From: Streptococcaceae bacterium AM104-57
GTDB lineage: Bacteria; Bacillota; Bacilli; Lactobacillales; Streptococcaceae
Length of the DNA stretch: 41,720 nt
Direction of reading: 5' to 3'
Assembly: GCA_027659245.1 (NCBI GenBank)
Contig: JAQDPW010000005.1
Coordinates: forward strand, 1 to 41,720
Part shown: positions 26,161 through 34,748 of the stretch, one piece after another
Layout of the letters: every line of letters begins with the position of its first letter
Numbering within the stretch: the first letter of the stretch is position 1
Made by a program: the position numbers and the translations under genes
The notes under the pieces: generated by a model
What the model saw: only the letters and a program-made list of their open reading frames with translations
Told to the model about the DNA's origin: nothing
Database searches by the model: none

Positions 26161-27510
26161 ATGAAGATTATTCTTGTCGGAGGGGGGAAAGTTGGTTCTG
26201 CCCTTTGTCGTTCACTTGTCGCTGACAATCATGATGTTGTCTTAATTGAACAGAACGAAACAGTTCTTAATTACATGACAAGCCGTTTTGATATTATTGG
26301 AATTGCAGGTAATGGGGCTGACTTTGCCATGCTAGAAGCTGCCAATGTTCAAGACTGCGATATTTTCATTGCTATGACTCAATATGACGAGGTCAATATG
26401 GTCTCTGCTGTCTTAGCTAAAAAGATGGGGGCTAAAGAAACCATCGTCCGTGTCCGCAATCCTGAGTATTCCAACCCTTACTTTAAAGAAAAAAATATTC
26501 TTGGATTTTCTCTCATTGTCAATCCAGAACTCCTAGCGGCTCGTGCTATTGCTAACATCATCGACTTCCCAAATGCTCTTTCTGTTGAGCGTTTTGTAGG
26601 TGGCTTGGTTAGTTTGATGGAATTTGTTGTCCGTAAGGATAGCAATATCTGTCAGATGTCTATCGCAGACTTCCGGAAAAAGTTTGGTAATGTGATTGTC
26701 TGTGCTATTGAGCGCGATCATAAGCTGATGATTCCTAGTGGCGACCTTATTTTAGAAGATAAAGACCGTATCTTTGTAACAGGTCATCGTGTCGATATGA
26801 TGCTTTTTCATAACTATGTCAAATCTCGTGTCGTTAAGAGTTTACTCATTATCGGAGCCGGAAAAATCGCCTACTATCTCGTTGGCATTTTGAAGGATAG
26901 CCGTATTGATACCAAGGTCATTGAACTCAATCCAGATCGCGCAGCATTTTTCAGTCAAAAATATCCGAAACTCTATATTGTCCAAGGGGACGGAACGGCA
27001 AAAGATATTCTCCTAGAGGAAAGTGCTCAACATTACGATGCTGTCGCAACTCTTACTGGCGTTGACGAAGAAAACATTATTACATCTATGTTCTTAGATA
27101 GTGTTGGTGTTCAGAAAAACATCACTAAGGTCAATCGAACTAGTCTCTTAGAGATTATCCATGCACCTGAGTTTTCTAGTATCATCACACCGAAAACAAT
27201 CGCTGTCGATACCATTATGCACTTTATCCATGGTCGTGCCAATGCCCAATATTCAGATCTTCAAGCCATGCACCACCTAGCAAATGGACAGGTTGAGACT
27301 CTTCAATTTCTCATCAAGGAAGCCAATAAAATGACTGGCAAACCCTTGTCTCAATTGAAACTCAAAAAAGATATTTTAATTGCTGCTATTATCCGCAACG
27401 GAAAAACAATTTTCCCAACTGGTGAAGATAGCCTTCAAGTCGGTGATAAGTTAGTTGTCATCACACTACTATCAAATATCACCAAGATCTATGATCTGTT
27501 AGAGAGGTAA
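26161..27510 (+). CDS. trkA: Trk potassium uptake system peripheral protein TrkA
   Basis: This cytoplasmic gating subunit binds nucleotide and controls the TrkH potassium channel encoded next. The 449-aa product has two RCK (TrkA-N/TrkA-C) halves. The first begins MKIILVGGGKVGSALCRSL with a GxGxxG-type NAD site; the second begins SLLIIGAGKIAYYLVGILKD near 225, where the third glycine is replaced by alanine. Each half ends with a TrkA-C domain (for example TMTGKPLSQLKLKKD...VGDKLVVIT-like). The ATG 26161 ribosome site (AGTAGG, 12 nt away) is weak. The gene is 3 nt from trkH, so they form an operon. Confidence 0.95.
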   Translation: MKIILVGGGKVGSALCRSLVADNHDVVLIEQNETVLNYMTSRFDIIGIAGNGADFAMLEAANVQDCDIFIAMTQYDEVNMVSAVLAKKMGAKETIVRVRNPEYSNPYFKEKNILGFSLIVNPELLAARAIANIIDFPNALSVERFVGGLVSLMEFVVRKDSNICQMSIADFRKKFGNVIVCAIERDHKLMIPSGDLILEDKDRIFVTGHRVDMMLFHNYVKSRVVKSLLIIGAGKIAYYLVGILKDSRIDTKVIELNPDRAAFFSQKYPKLYIVQGDGTAKDILLEESAQHYDAVATLTGVDEENIITSMFLDSVGVQKNITKVNRTSLLEIIHAPEFSSIITPKTIAVDTIMHFIHGRANAQYSDLQAMHHLANGQVETLQFLIKEANKMTGKPLSQLKLKKDILIAAIIRNGKTIFPTGEDSLQVGDKLVVITLLSNITKIYDLLER

Positions 27511-27513
27511 GCT

Positions 27514-28953
27514 ATGAATAGAAGTATGGTACGATTTCTTCTTGCAAAGCTACTCTTGATCGAGGCTGGTCTACTCTTAGTTCCAGTTAGCATTGCTCTT
27601 TATTATCGAGAATCGAGTCAAGTTTTTACAGCTCTTTTCTCTACCATCGGAATCCTTGTTGTTCTAGGTCTTCTGGGAATCATCAGCAAGCCTAAAAAAC
27701 AGCGAATCTATGCAAAAGAAGGGGTCTTAATTGTAGCTCTCTGTTGGATTCTCTGGTCATTCTTTGGTGCCCTTCCCTTTGTCTTTTCAGGACAAATTCC
27801 CAATATGATAGACGCCTTCTTCGAAATTAGTTCAGGCTTCACAACAACGGGAGCAACCATTTTAAATGATGTTTCTGTCTTAAGTCGTTCTCTTCTATTT
27901 TGGAGGAGTTTTACCCACCTCATCGGAGGGATGGGGGTACTGGTTTTTGCCCTAGCTATTATGGACAATGCTAAAAATAGTCACCTAGAAGTTATGAAGG
28001 CTGAGGTTCCTGGACCAGTATTTGGTAAGGTTGTATCTAAACTAAAAAATACAGCTCAAATCCTTTATATCCTCTACCTGGCTATGTTTGCCCTCTTTGT
28101 GGTTATTTATTACCTTGCTGGGATGCCACTCTACGATAGTTTTGTTATCGCTATGGGTACTGCTGGTACTGGTGGCTTTACTGTTTATAATGATGGAATT
28201 GCCCACTATCACAGTTCTCTCATCACCTATTTGACAAGTATCGGGGTTTTAATGTTTGGTGTCAATTTCAACCTTTACTACTATCTCATGCTCCGTCGTA
28301 TCAAGGAATTCTTTTTTGATGAAGAACTCCGAGCCTATCTCTTGATTGTAGCCATATCAACTGGCTTAATCACGCTTAACACACTCCACCTCTACAGCGG
28401 AGTTTCACAAAGCTTTGAGATGGCCTTCTTCCAAGTATCTAACATCATTACCACTACCGGTTTTGGATATGGAGATATCACGAACTGGCCTTTGTTTTCT
28501 CAATACATCTTGCTAATGCTGATGGCAATCGGTGGTTCTGCCGGCTCCACTGCAGGTGGTCTCAAAGTTATTCGCGGAGTCATCCTATCTAAAATTGCTA
28601 AAAATCAAGTCTTGTCTACCATATCACCTCACCGCGTTTTAACCCTTCAGGTTAATCAAACGGTTATTGATAAGGATACCCAGCACAAGATTCTGAAGTA
28701 CTTTGTGGTTTATATCATGATTCTACTCAGTTTGATTTTCATCGTCAGTTTAGATACCAATAATTTAATGGTTGTTACGAGTGCTGTTTTCAGTTGTTTT
28801 AACAATATCGGTCCTATTTTAGGAACAACTGCAAGTTTCTCAATTTTTAGTCCATTTTCAAAACTTCTACTATCCTTTGCAATGATTGCAGGACGTCTTG
28901 AAATCTATCCAATCATACTGCTCTTTATGAAGCGCACTTGGTCTAAACGTTAG
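27514..28953 (+). CDS. trkH: Trk potassium uptake system channel protein TrkH
   Basis: This membrane potassium-translocating subunit works with TrkA. The 479-aa product has the repeated M1-P-M2 layout of the TrkH/KtrB superfamily. Selectivity-filter-like loops are visible at SSGFTTTGATIL (near 109), GTAGTGGFTVYND, NIITTTGFGYGDI and SCFNNIGPILG, each placing a glycine after a pore helix. The MAIGGSAGSTAGGLKV segment is a TrkH landmark and part of the intramembrane gating region. ATG 27514 is 3 nt after trkA and uses AGAGGT, which overlaps the trkA stop. A strong terminator follows. Confidence 0.96.
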   Translation: MNRSMVRFLLAKLLLIEAGLLLVPVSIALYYRESSQVFTALFSTIGILVVLGLLGIISKPKKQRIYAKEGVLIVALCWILWSFFGALPFVFSGQIPNMIDAFFEISSGFTTTGATILNDVSVLSRSLLFWRSFTHLIGGMGVLVFALAIMDNAKNSHLEVMKAEVPGPVFGKVVSKLKNTAQILYILYLAMFALFVVIYYLAGMPLYDSFVIAMGTAGTGGFTVYNDGIAHYHSSLITYLTSIGVLMFGVNFNLYYYLMLRRIKEFFFDEELRAYLLIVAISTGLITLNTLHLYSGVSQSFEMAFFQVSNIITTTGFGYGDITNWPLFSQYILLMLMAIGGSAGSTAGGLKVIRGVILSKIAKNQVLSTISPHRVLTLQVNQTVIDKDTQHKILKYFVVYIMILLSLIFIVSLDTNNLMVVTSAVFSCFNNIGPILGTTASFSIFSPFSKLLLSFAMIAGRLEIYPIILLFMKRTWSKR

Positions 28954-28976
28954 AACAATCAATTGTACACCCTATC

Positions 28977-29013
28977 TCCCCTCTTCAAGGAGCCCTTGAA
29001 GGGGGATTTTTTA
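28977..29013 (+). terminator. trkAH terminator
   Basis: A long stem CCCCTCTTCAAGG/CCTTGAAGGGGG is followed by ATTTTTTAG, 24 nt after the trkH stop. Confidence 0.9.
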
Positions 29014-29116
29014 GTTTCAAAAGACAAGTCAGCCCTAAAAATCGACAATTGGGAATTTAAGGCTTTTTCTCTCCTATCTTTTAGCTATAATAAGAAAAAA
29101 ATATAGGGGATACTTT

Positions 29117-29749
29117 ATGGAAAAAGTCATGAAATCAATTCGACTACTCTTATTCTTTGCCTTAATCCAACTGGCACTTTGTAGTTGTATCTTTTGGTCT
29201 GGAACCTCTCTGGCCCTTAAACAATCCTGTTTTTATTTTCTACTGGCTTTATTGGGCTTATCTGGGTCTTGTGCCTTTATGCATTATTTATCTAGTCACA
29301 ACCTGAAAAGAGATAGACTGATTGATAGGAGTCGCTTTATCTTTTTATTTTATAGTATGATGATTGTGGTCAACCTCTGCGGGGTTGGGCTGGTTCTATC
29401 AGATACTATCGTTACTGTCAACTTACTTCAAAAAGAAGCCGTAGACCTCATCCTGCCTTCCTTCTTTTTTCTCTTTGGAGTTGATCTCGTTACCTTTCTT
29501 CCCTTGAAAAAATGGAGAAGATTGCAAAGAAATTCCAGCAGCAAGGAAGTACGGTTTTCCATTCTAGTTATTTCCATTTTAATCTTCCTACGTAATCCAA
29601 TCACCATTTTGTCCATCGCTTTTTACATTGGTCTCGGTGCTTTCTTTCTCAGTTTTTTATTCCCAAAAAATTTGAGACAGGAGGTATCATTCTACGGTCA
29701 TTTGATTCGGGATATTCTATTTGTCGTTTGTACCTTCCTCTTATGGTAA
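29117..29749 (+). CDS. Hypothetical six-helix membrane protein
   Basis: I do not recognise the family. The 210-aa product is dominated by about six hydrophobic helices (near residues 8-25, 38-56, 74-96, 108-126, 144-172 and 190-210), with basic loops such as HNLKRDRLIDRSR and KKWRRLQRNSSSKE. Two cysteines lie in the first helix (LALCSCIFW). ATG 29117 has TAGGGGA upstream, and a -10 TATAAT lies at 29086-29091. The later in-frame ATG at residue 5 is also possible. It is followed after 60 nt by a CPBP protease-like gene with its own promoter, so a common operon is not certain. Confidence 0.7.
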   Translation: MEKVMKSIRLLLFFALIQLALCSCIFWSGTSLALKQSCFYFLLALLGLSGSCAFMHYLSSHNLKRDRLIDRSRFIFLFYSMMIVVNLCGVGLVLSDTIVTVNLLQKEAVDLILPSFFFLFGVDLVTFLPLKKWRRLQRNSSSKEVRFSILVISILIFLRNPITILSIAFYIGLGAFFLSFLFPKNLRQEVSFYGHLIRDILFVVCTFLLW

Positions 29750-29773
29750 CAAATAGAATCCTTGCAATAATTA

Positions 29774-29782
29774 TGTTATAAT
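29774..29782 (+). promoter_or_regulatory. Extended -10 promoter of the CPBP gene
   Basis: TGTTATAAT is a TGn extension plus a perfect -10 TATAAT, 27 nt before the start codon. There is no good -35. Confidence 0.6.
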
Positions 29783-29809
29783 TAGATAAAAATTTTAGGA
29801 GACATATCA

Positions 29810-30502
29810 ATGAACTTTTTTAAAGATTTTCGTAAACGACTCGCGTGGTTTGGGATCTTGTTAGTAGCCATCTTTCTCTCTCAAATCCCTATGCAAACTC
29901 TAGCTCTGCTATCAATAAGTCAGATTGATCCTATCTGGTCAACACTTATCGTAGCTCTTATTTCGATTCTTGTCATCGCCATCTTTTTGTACGGTGCCCA
30001 TAAGAGCAAGTTACTAGTATTTAAGCCTAAACTCTTAACGATTAATGATCTTCCTCGTATTGTTTTGAGTTATTTGACTATCTTTGTTGGAAATCTTGTA
30101 GGGGGCATCTGGTTACAACTCATTAATCAAACTACCACTTCCAACCAACAAATTATTAACAACCTTGTTTCTGAAAGCACTCTGATTGGTAGTTTCTTCC
30201 TCCTTGTTTTAATCGCACCTATTTGTGAGGAAATCATCTGTCGCGGAATTATTCCGACCAAACTCTTCCAAGGCTACGAAAAACTGGGCTATGTTATTGG
30301 TTGGTTCCTATTCCTTCTTGCACATAGGCCTTCAAATCTTCCCTCTTTCTTGATTTATGGTTGGATGTCTGCCGTCCTCACTTGGACTGCTTATCGTACC
30401 AGACGTTTGGAAATGTCTATCTCGGTCCATATGCTACTTAATAGTATCAGCTTCATCTTACTGGCACTCTTCACAATTTTTATGAAAAATTTCGGTATCT
30501 AA
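29810..30502 (+). CDS. CPBP-family intramembrane metalloprotease
   Basis: This is a CAAX-protease/bacteriocin-immunity (Abi) family membrane protein, possibly a peptidase for small hydrophobic peptides or an immunity factor. The 230-aa product has about six to seven helices and all three motifs. Motif 1 is EEIICRG (near 143-149) with the paired glutamates. Motif 2 is FLFLLAHRPSNLPSFLIYG with its histidine (near 167-185). Motif 3 is HMLLNS near 206. ATG 29810 has TAGGAGA upstream. No bacteriocin gene or peptide is visible next to it, so a bacteriocin role is unproved here. Confidence 0.9.
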   Translation: MNFFKDFRKRLAWFGILLVAIFLSQIPMQTLALLSISQIDPIWSTLIVALISILVIAIFLYGAHKSKLLVFKPKLLTINDLPRIVLSYLTIFVGNLVGGIWLQLINQTTTSNQQIINNLVSESTLIGSFFLLVLIAPICEEIICRGIIPTKLFQGYEKLGYVIGWFLFLLAHRPSNLPSFLIYGWMSAVLTWTAYRTRRLEMSISVHMLLNSISFILLALFTIFMKNFGI

Positions 30503-30517
30503 TACCCAACTATTCTT

Positions 30518-30560
30518 CCCTTAGGCTAGATCAATCGTCCTAGTCTAAGGGATTTTTTTA
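30518..30560 (+). terminator. Terminator after the CPBP gene
   Basis: The stem CCCTTAG-G-CTAG ... CTAG-T-CTAAGGG has matching internal mismatches and is followed by ATTTTTTTA, 16 nt past the stop. Confidence 0.88.
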
Positions 30561-30575
30561 TTTCAACAAACTTTT

Positions 30576-30682
30576 TATAGTGGATTGAATCTAGAATAGT
30601 ACGCTACAGATTCTAAAACATTTTTAGAAATTAATTTGACTTTCCTAACCTCTTTATTCATATCTTATTTCAATCCACTATA
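30576..30682 (+). repeat. RUP element (copy 2)
   Basis: This is a second 107-bp RUP with intact inverted ends TATAGTGGATTGAA and TTCAATCCACTATA, in the same orientation as the copy at 125-231. It sits between the CPBP terminator and the arcA promoter region. The AT-rich stretch 30683-30875 holds no gene but contains words resembling ArgR/AhrC boxes (TGAATATTC near 30801). Confidence 0.92.
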
Positions 30683-30875
30683 CCTCAAAAAATCCACCTT
30701 TTTCTACCATCTTAAAAAATTTTTTTAAAAATTTTAAAAATATTTTTATGCATAAATTTTATAGAATATAAAAATAAGTTAACTTAACATGTATATTTGT
30801 GAATATTCTTATAAAAAAATGTAAGAAATCCTTTAAAGTAGCCATTTTAAAGCCTTTTAGGCCTTATCATATCCC

Positions 30876-30904
30876 TTGTAATGCATATTAATTTGTGATA
30901 CTAT
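30876..30904 (+). promoter_or_regulatory. arcA promoter
   Basis: A -35 TTGTAA (30876-30881) and a -10 TACTAT (30899-30904) are separated by 17 nt, 57 nt upstream of the arcA ATG. Confidence 0.65.
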
Positions 30905-30908
30905 TAGC

Positions 30909-30936
30909 TTGTAAGCGATACCAAAACAGTTTGGTA
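30909..30936 (+). promoter_or_regulatory. cre (CcpA) site and overlapping hairpin at arcA
   Basis: TTGTAAGCGATACCAA (30909-30924) matches the cre consensus WTGNNARCGNWWWCAW at 15 of 16 positions. It lies at the transcription start just after the -10, a typical repression position. A perfect inverted repeat TACCAAA-ACAG-TTTGGTA (30919-30936) overlaps its right half and would form a 7-bp hairpin near the 5' end of the mRNA. Carbon-catabolite repression of the arginine deiminase genes is known in streptococci. Confidence 0.75.
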
Positions 30937-30961
30937 CACACAAGAAAAAAGGAGGATCCAC

Positions 30962-32191
30962 ATGTCTTCACATCCAATTCATGTTTTCTCAGAAATTGGA
31001 AAACTGAAAAAAGTTATGTTGCACCGTCCAGGCAGGGAGTTGGAAAACTTGTTGCCGGACTATCTTGAAAGGCTTCTTTTTGATGATATTCCTTTCTTGG
31101 AAGATGCTCAAAGAGAACATGATGCATTTGCCCAAGCTCTTCGTGATGAAGGAATCGAAGTTCTCTACCTAGAGCAGCTGGCTGCTGAATCATTGACTTC
31201 CCCAGAAATCCGCGATCAATTTATCGAGGAATATTTAAATGAAGCCAACATCCGTGGTCGTCAAACCAAGGCTGCTATTCGTGAGTTGCTTCAAGGCATT
31301 ACAGACAACCAAGAATTGGTTGAAAAAACGATGGCTGGTGTTCAGAAAGCTGAATTGCCAGAAATTCCTGAAGGAGCAAAAGGTTTAACTGACTTGGTTG
31401 AGTCAGACTATCCATTTGCTATTGACCCAATGCCAAACCTCTACTTCACTCGAGACCCATTTGCTACAATCGGTAATGCCGTATCCCTCAACCACATGTA
31501 TGCAGATACTCGTAACCGTGAAACTCTTTATGGTAAATACATTTTCAAACACCATCCAATCTATGGTGGAAAAGTTGAATTGGTTTACAACCGTGAAGAA
31601 GATACACGTATCGAAGGTGGAGATGAGTTAGTTCTTTCTAAAGACGTTCTTGCAGTAGGTATCTCTCAACGTACAGATGCAGCTTCTATTGAAAAACTCT
31701 TGGTTAACATCTTCAAGAAAAATGTTGGCTTCAAGAAAGTTATAGCATTCGAATTTGCTAACAACCGTAAATTCATGCACTTGGATACTGTATTCACCAT
31801 GGTAGACTATGACAAGTTCACTATTCACCCTGAAATCGAAGGTGACCTTCATGTTTACTCTGTTACATATGAAGATGAAAAACTCAAGATTGTTGAAGAA
31901 AAAGGTGATTTGGCTGAACTTCTTGCTCAAAACCTTGGCATAGAAAAAGTTCATTTGATCCGTTGCGGTGGCGGCAATATCGTAGCAGCTGCTCGTGAAC
32001 AATGGAATGACGGATCTAACACTTTGACCATCGCACCTGGTGTGGTAGTTGTTTATGCCCGCAATACCGTGACCAATAAGATTTTGGAAGAATACGGACT
32101 TCGCTTGATTAAGATTCACGGAAGTGAATTGGTTCGGGGCCGTGGTGGACCTCGTTGTATGTCTATGCCATTTGAACGCGAAGACATTTAA
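30962..32191 (+). CDS. arcA: Arginine deiminase
   Basis: The enzyme hydrolyses arginine to citrulline and ammonia, the first step of the arginine deiminase pathway, which gives ATP and acid resistance. The 409-aa product has the family motifs [13 protein letters not shown], the catalytic stretch [11 protein letters not shown] near 270-280, and the C-terminal nucleophile Cys399 in [14 protein letters not shown]. All guanidino-group active-site regions are intact. ATG 30962 has a strong AAAGGAGG about 8 nt upstream. It is the first gene of arcA-arcB-arcC-arcD plus a dipeptidase, with a promoter and cre site upstream; arcB starts 63 nt downstream. Confidence 0.98.
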   Translation: MSSHPIHVFSEIGKLKKVMLHRPGRELENLLPDYLERLLFDDIPFLEDAQREHDAFAQALRDEGIEVLYLEQLAAESLTSPEIRDQFIEEYLNEANIRGRQTKAAIRELLQGITDNQELVEKTMAGVQKAELPEIPEGAKGLTDLVESDYPFAIDPMPNLYFTRDPFATIGNAVSLNHMYADTRNRETLYGKYIFKHHPIYGGKVELVYNREEDTRIEGGDELVLSKDVLAVGISQRTDAASIEKLLVNIFKKNVGFKKVIAFEFANNRKFMHLDTVFTMVDYDKFTIHPEIEGDLHVYSVTYEDEKLKIVEEKGDLAELLAQNLGIEKVHLIRCGGGNIVAAAREQWNDGSNTLTIAPGVVVVYARNTVTNKILEEYGLRLIKIHGSELVRGRGGPRCMSMPFEREDI

Positions 32192-32254
32192 GCCCTCCCT
32201 CTCTGTTTAGCGTCTGCTAACAGAATTAAAGCTTGTTAGAAAAGGATTTATAGA

Positions 32255-33271
32255 ATGACACATTCAGTATTTCAAGGAAGAAGTTTTCTAGCTGAAAAAG
32301 ATTTTACCCGTGCAGAGCTCGAATATTTGATTGGCCTTTCTGCTCATTTGAAAGATCTCAAAAAACGCAACATTGAGCACCACTACCTAGCAGGTAAAAA
32401 TATTGCTCTTTTATTTGAAAAAACTTCTACCCGTACACGCGCAGCCTTCACAACTGCTGCAATCGATCTTGGAGCACATCCAGAATATTTAGGTGCCAAT
32501 GATATCCAACTAGGTAAGAAAGAATCTACTGAAGATACAGCAAAAGTTTTGGGACGTATGTTTGATGGTATCGAGTTCCGCGGTTTCAGCCAACGTATGG
32601 TTGAAGAATTGGCTGAATTCTCAGGTGTTCCAGTATGGAATGGTCTAACTGACGAATGGCACCCAACTCAAATGCTCGCTGACTATTTGACAGTACAAGA
32701 AAACTTCGGACGCCTTGAAGGTTTGACCTTGGTTTACTGTGGTGATGGACGTAACAACGTTGCCAACAGTCTTCTTGTAACAGGAGCTATCCTTGGTGTC
32801 AATGTCCACATCTTCTCACCAAAAGAACTCTTCCCAGAAAAAGAAATCGTTGAATTGGCTGAAGGATTTGCTAAAGAAAGTGGCGCACATGTTCTCATCA
32901 CTGAAGATGCTGATGAAGCAGTTAAAGGGGCAGATGTTCTTTACACTGACGTTTGGGTATCTATGGGTGAAGAGGATAAATTCGCAGAACGCGTAGCTAT
33001 GCTTAAACCTTACCAAGTCAATATGGACCTCGTTAAGAAAGCAAATAATGAAAACTTGATCTTCCTACACTGCTTGCCAGCCTTCCACGATACACACACT
33101 GTTTATGGTAAAGATGTTGCTGAAAAATTCGGTGTCGAAGAAATGGAAGTAACAGATGAAGTCTTCCGCAGCAAGTATGCTCGTCAATTCGACCAAGCAG
33201 AAAACCGTATGCACACTATCAAAGCCGTCATGGCCGCTACACTAGGAAATCTCTATATTCCTAAAGTGTAA
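32255..33271 (+). CDS. arcB: Ornithine carbamoyltransferase (catabolic)
   Basis: In the arginine deiminase pathway it phosphorolyses citrulline to ornithine and carbamoyl phosphate. The 338-aa product has the carbamoyl-phosphate motif STRTR at 58-62 inside [12 protein letters not shown], the HPTQ motif ([13 protein letters not shown]), and the ornithine-binding [12 protein letters not shown] near 270. ATG 32255 has AAAGGA upstream. Context next to arcA and arcC marks it as catabolic; the name argF is also used in streptococci. A BOX element and a terminator-like hairpin lie between it and arcC. Confidence 0.96.
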   Translation: MTHSVFQGRSFLAEKDFTRAELEYLIGLSAHLKDLKKRNIEHHYLAGKNIALLFEKTSTRTRAAFTTAAIDLGAHPEYLGANDIQLGKKESTEDTAKVLGRMFDGIEFRGFSQRMVEELAEFSGVPVWNGLTDEWHPTQMLADYLTVQENFGRLEGLTLVYCGDGRNNVANSLLVTGAILGVNVHIFSPKELFPEKEIVELAEGFAKESGAHVLITEDADEAVKGADVLYTDVWVSMGEEDKFAERVAMLKPYQVNMDLVKKANNENLIFLHCLPAFHDTHTVYGKDVAEKFGVEEMEVTDEVFRSKYARQFDQAENRMHTIKAVMAATLGNLYIPKV

Positions 33272-33281
33272 TACTAACTTT

Positions 33282-33432
33282 ATACTCAATGAAAATCAAA
33301 GAGCAAACTAGGAAGCAAGCCGCAGGTTGCTCAAAACACCGTTTTGAGGTTGTGGATAGAACTGACGAAGTCAGTAACAAATATACAGCAAGGCGAAGCT
33401 GACGTGGTTTGAATTTGATTTTCGAAGAGTAT
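33282..33432 (-). repeat. BOX element between arcB and arcC (A-B-C form)
   Basis: This 151-bp BOX copy starts ATACTCAATGAAAATCAAAG 10 nt after the arcB stop and ends TTTCGAAGAGTAT. The core CAGCAAGGCGAAGCTGACG is boxA in minus-strand reading. It contains the boxB segment missing from the copy at 14846-14950. It lies inside the arc gene cluster. Confidence 0.92.
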
Positions 33433-33446
33433 TAACAAACAGCTTA

Positions 33447-33483
33447 GGGGCTGAGACTAGTGTTTTAGTCCAGTCCCTTTTTG
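33447..33483 (+). terminator. Terminator downstream of arcB
   Basis: The imperfect stem GGGGCTGAGACTA/TAGTCCAGTCCC is followed by TTTTTG. It would separate arcAB from arcCD at least partly. Confidence 0.7.
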
Positions 33484-33626
33484 TAGTAGAAACGAGAACT
33501 GAGTTGGAATTTGAAAACAGTCACATTCAAGCTACTAGCTTAACATTCAACCCAAACCTTATAACAAAAAATTAACTGCCTCCCCAGTTATTTACATGTC
33601 TAGAATTCCAACTCTTCTCGCTTGTA
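33484..33626. repeat. Inverted-repeat element between arcB and arcC
   Basis: The left arm (about 33488-33511, containing GAGTTGGAATT) and the right arm (about 33603-33622, AATTCCAACTCTTCTCGC) are imperfect inverted repeats of about 20 bp separated by about 90 nt. A small TAACTG/CAGTTA hairpin lies inside. The size and layout resemble a miniature inverted-repeat element, but there are no obvious target duplications and no second copy in the window. No gene is seen in 33484-33706. Confidence 0.45.
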
Positions 33627-33706
33627 GAAAGCCTTCTTTCTCAACTACCAAATCCAATCATTTAACCAAATCTTGGTTTTAGCCCATCTCAAAGAAAGGA
33701 GCGCTC

Positions 33707-34654
33707 ATGTCACATCGTAAAATTGTTGTCGCTCTTGGAGGGAATGCTATTCTCTCTACCGATCCATCTGCTCAAGCCCAAGAAGCAGCTCTAGCTGAAA
33801 CAGCTCGCCATCTGGTAAAACTAATCCAAAACGGTGATGAACTCATCATCACACACGGAAATGGACCGCAAGTCGGTAACTTGCTCCTTCAACATCTAGC
33901 AGCAGATTCCGAAAAAAATCCAGCCTTCCCTCTAGACTCACTCGTAGCCATGACTGAAGGTAGTATCGGTTTTTGGCTCCAAAATGCTTTAGATAATGCT
34001 TTGCTTGATTTGAAATTGGAAAAACCTGTTGCGTCTGTTGTAACGCAAGTAGTCGTGGACAAAGATGATCCTGCATTTCTTAACCCAAGCAAACCAATCG
34101 GTCCTTTCTACTCAGAAGAAGATGCCAAAGTAGAAAGTGAACGAACTGGAGCTACCTTTAAAGAGGATTCAGGTCGCGGTTGGCGTAAAGTCGTTGCTTC
34201 GCCAAAACCTATTCACATCAAAGAAATCGATAGTATCCGAGCATTGCTAAACGCAGGTCAAGTTGTTATCGCTGCAGGCGGTGGAGGTATTCCTGTAATC
34301 GAAAATGAAAACGGTTACCTATCAGGGGTAGAAGCCGTTATCGATAAGGACTTTGCATCTCAACGCTTGGCAGAACTGGTTGAAGCCGATCTCTTCATCG
34401 TTTTGACTGGCGTAGATTATGCTTATGTCAACTATAACAAACCAAATCAAGAAAAATTGGAGCAGGTAACTGTTAGCCAACTCCAAGAATATATCCAAGA
34501 GGGGCAATTTGCTCCTGGTAGTATGCTACCAAAAATCCAAGCTGCCATTGATTTTGTAACCAATCGTCCAGCAGGAAAAGCCGTCATCACTTCCCTCAGC
34601 AATTTGGGAGCCTTGATTGAATCTGATAGCGGAACAATCATCGTTAAAGATTAG
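33707..34654 (+). CDS. arcC: Carbamate kinase
   Basis: The enzyme transfers phosphate from carbamoyl phosphate to ADP, the ATP-yielding step of the arginine deiminase pathway. The 315-aa product shows the amino acid kinase fold with the N-terminal motif [12 protein letters not shown]. It also has [13 protein letters not shown] (near 50-62), [13 protein letters not shown], and the glycine-rich AAGGGGIPV loop. ATG 33707 has AAAGGAG about 6 nt upstream. It is separated from arcB by about 435 nt of BOX, terminator and inverted-repeat sequence, and is followed by arcD after 94 nt. It may have a promoter of its own in that gap, though I could not define one. Confidence 0.97.
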   Translation: MSHRKIVVALGGNAILSTDPSAQAQEAALAETARHLVKLIQNGDELIITHGNGPQVGNLLLQHLAADSEKNPAFPLDSLVAMTEGSIGFWLQNALDNALLDLKLEKPVASVVTQVVVDKDDPAFLNPSKPIGPFYSEEDAKVESERTGATFKEDSGRGWRKVVASPKPIHIKEIDSIRALLNAGQVVIAAGGGGIPVIENENGYLSGVEAVIDKDFASQRLAELVEADLFIVLTGVDYAYVNYNKPNQEKLEQVTVSQLQEYIQEGQFAPGSMLPKIQAAIDFVTNRPAGKAVITSLSNLGALIESDSGTIIVKD

Positions 34655-34748
34655 CATCTTAGTGATACCTTACAAAAAAGTTTAGTCAGCACTCTTGCCA
34701 AAATCATTCGTTTTTATACTGTGTGACATAGTTTAGGAGGAAAAACAA

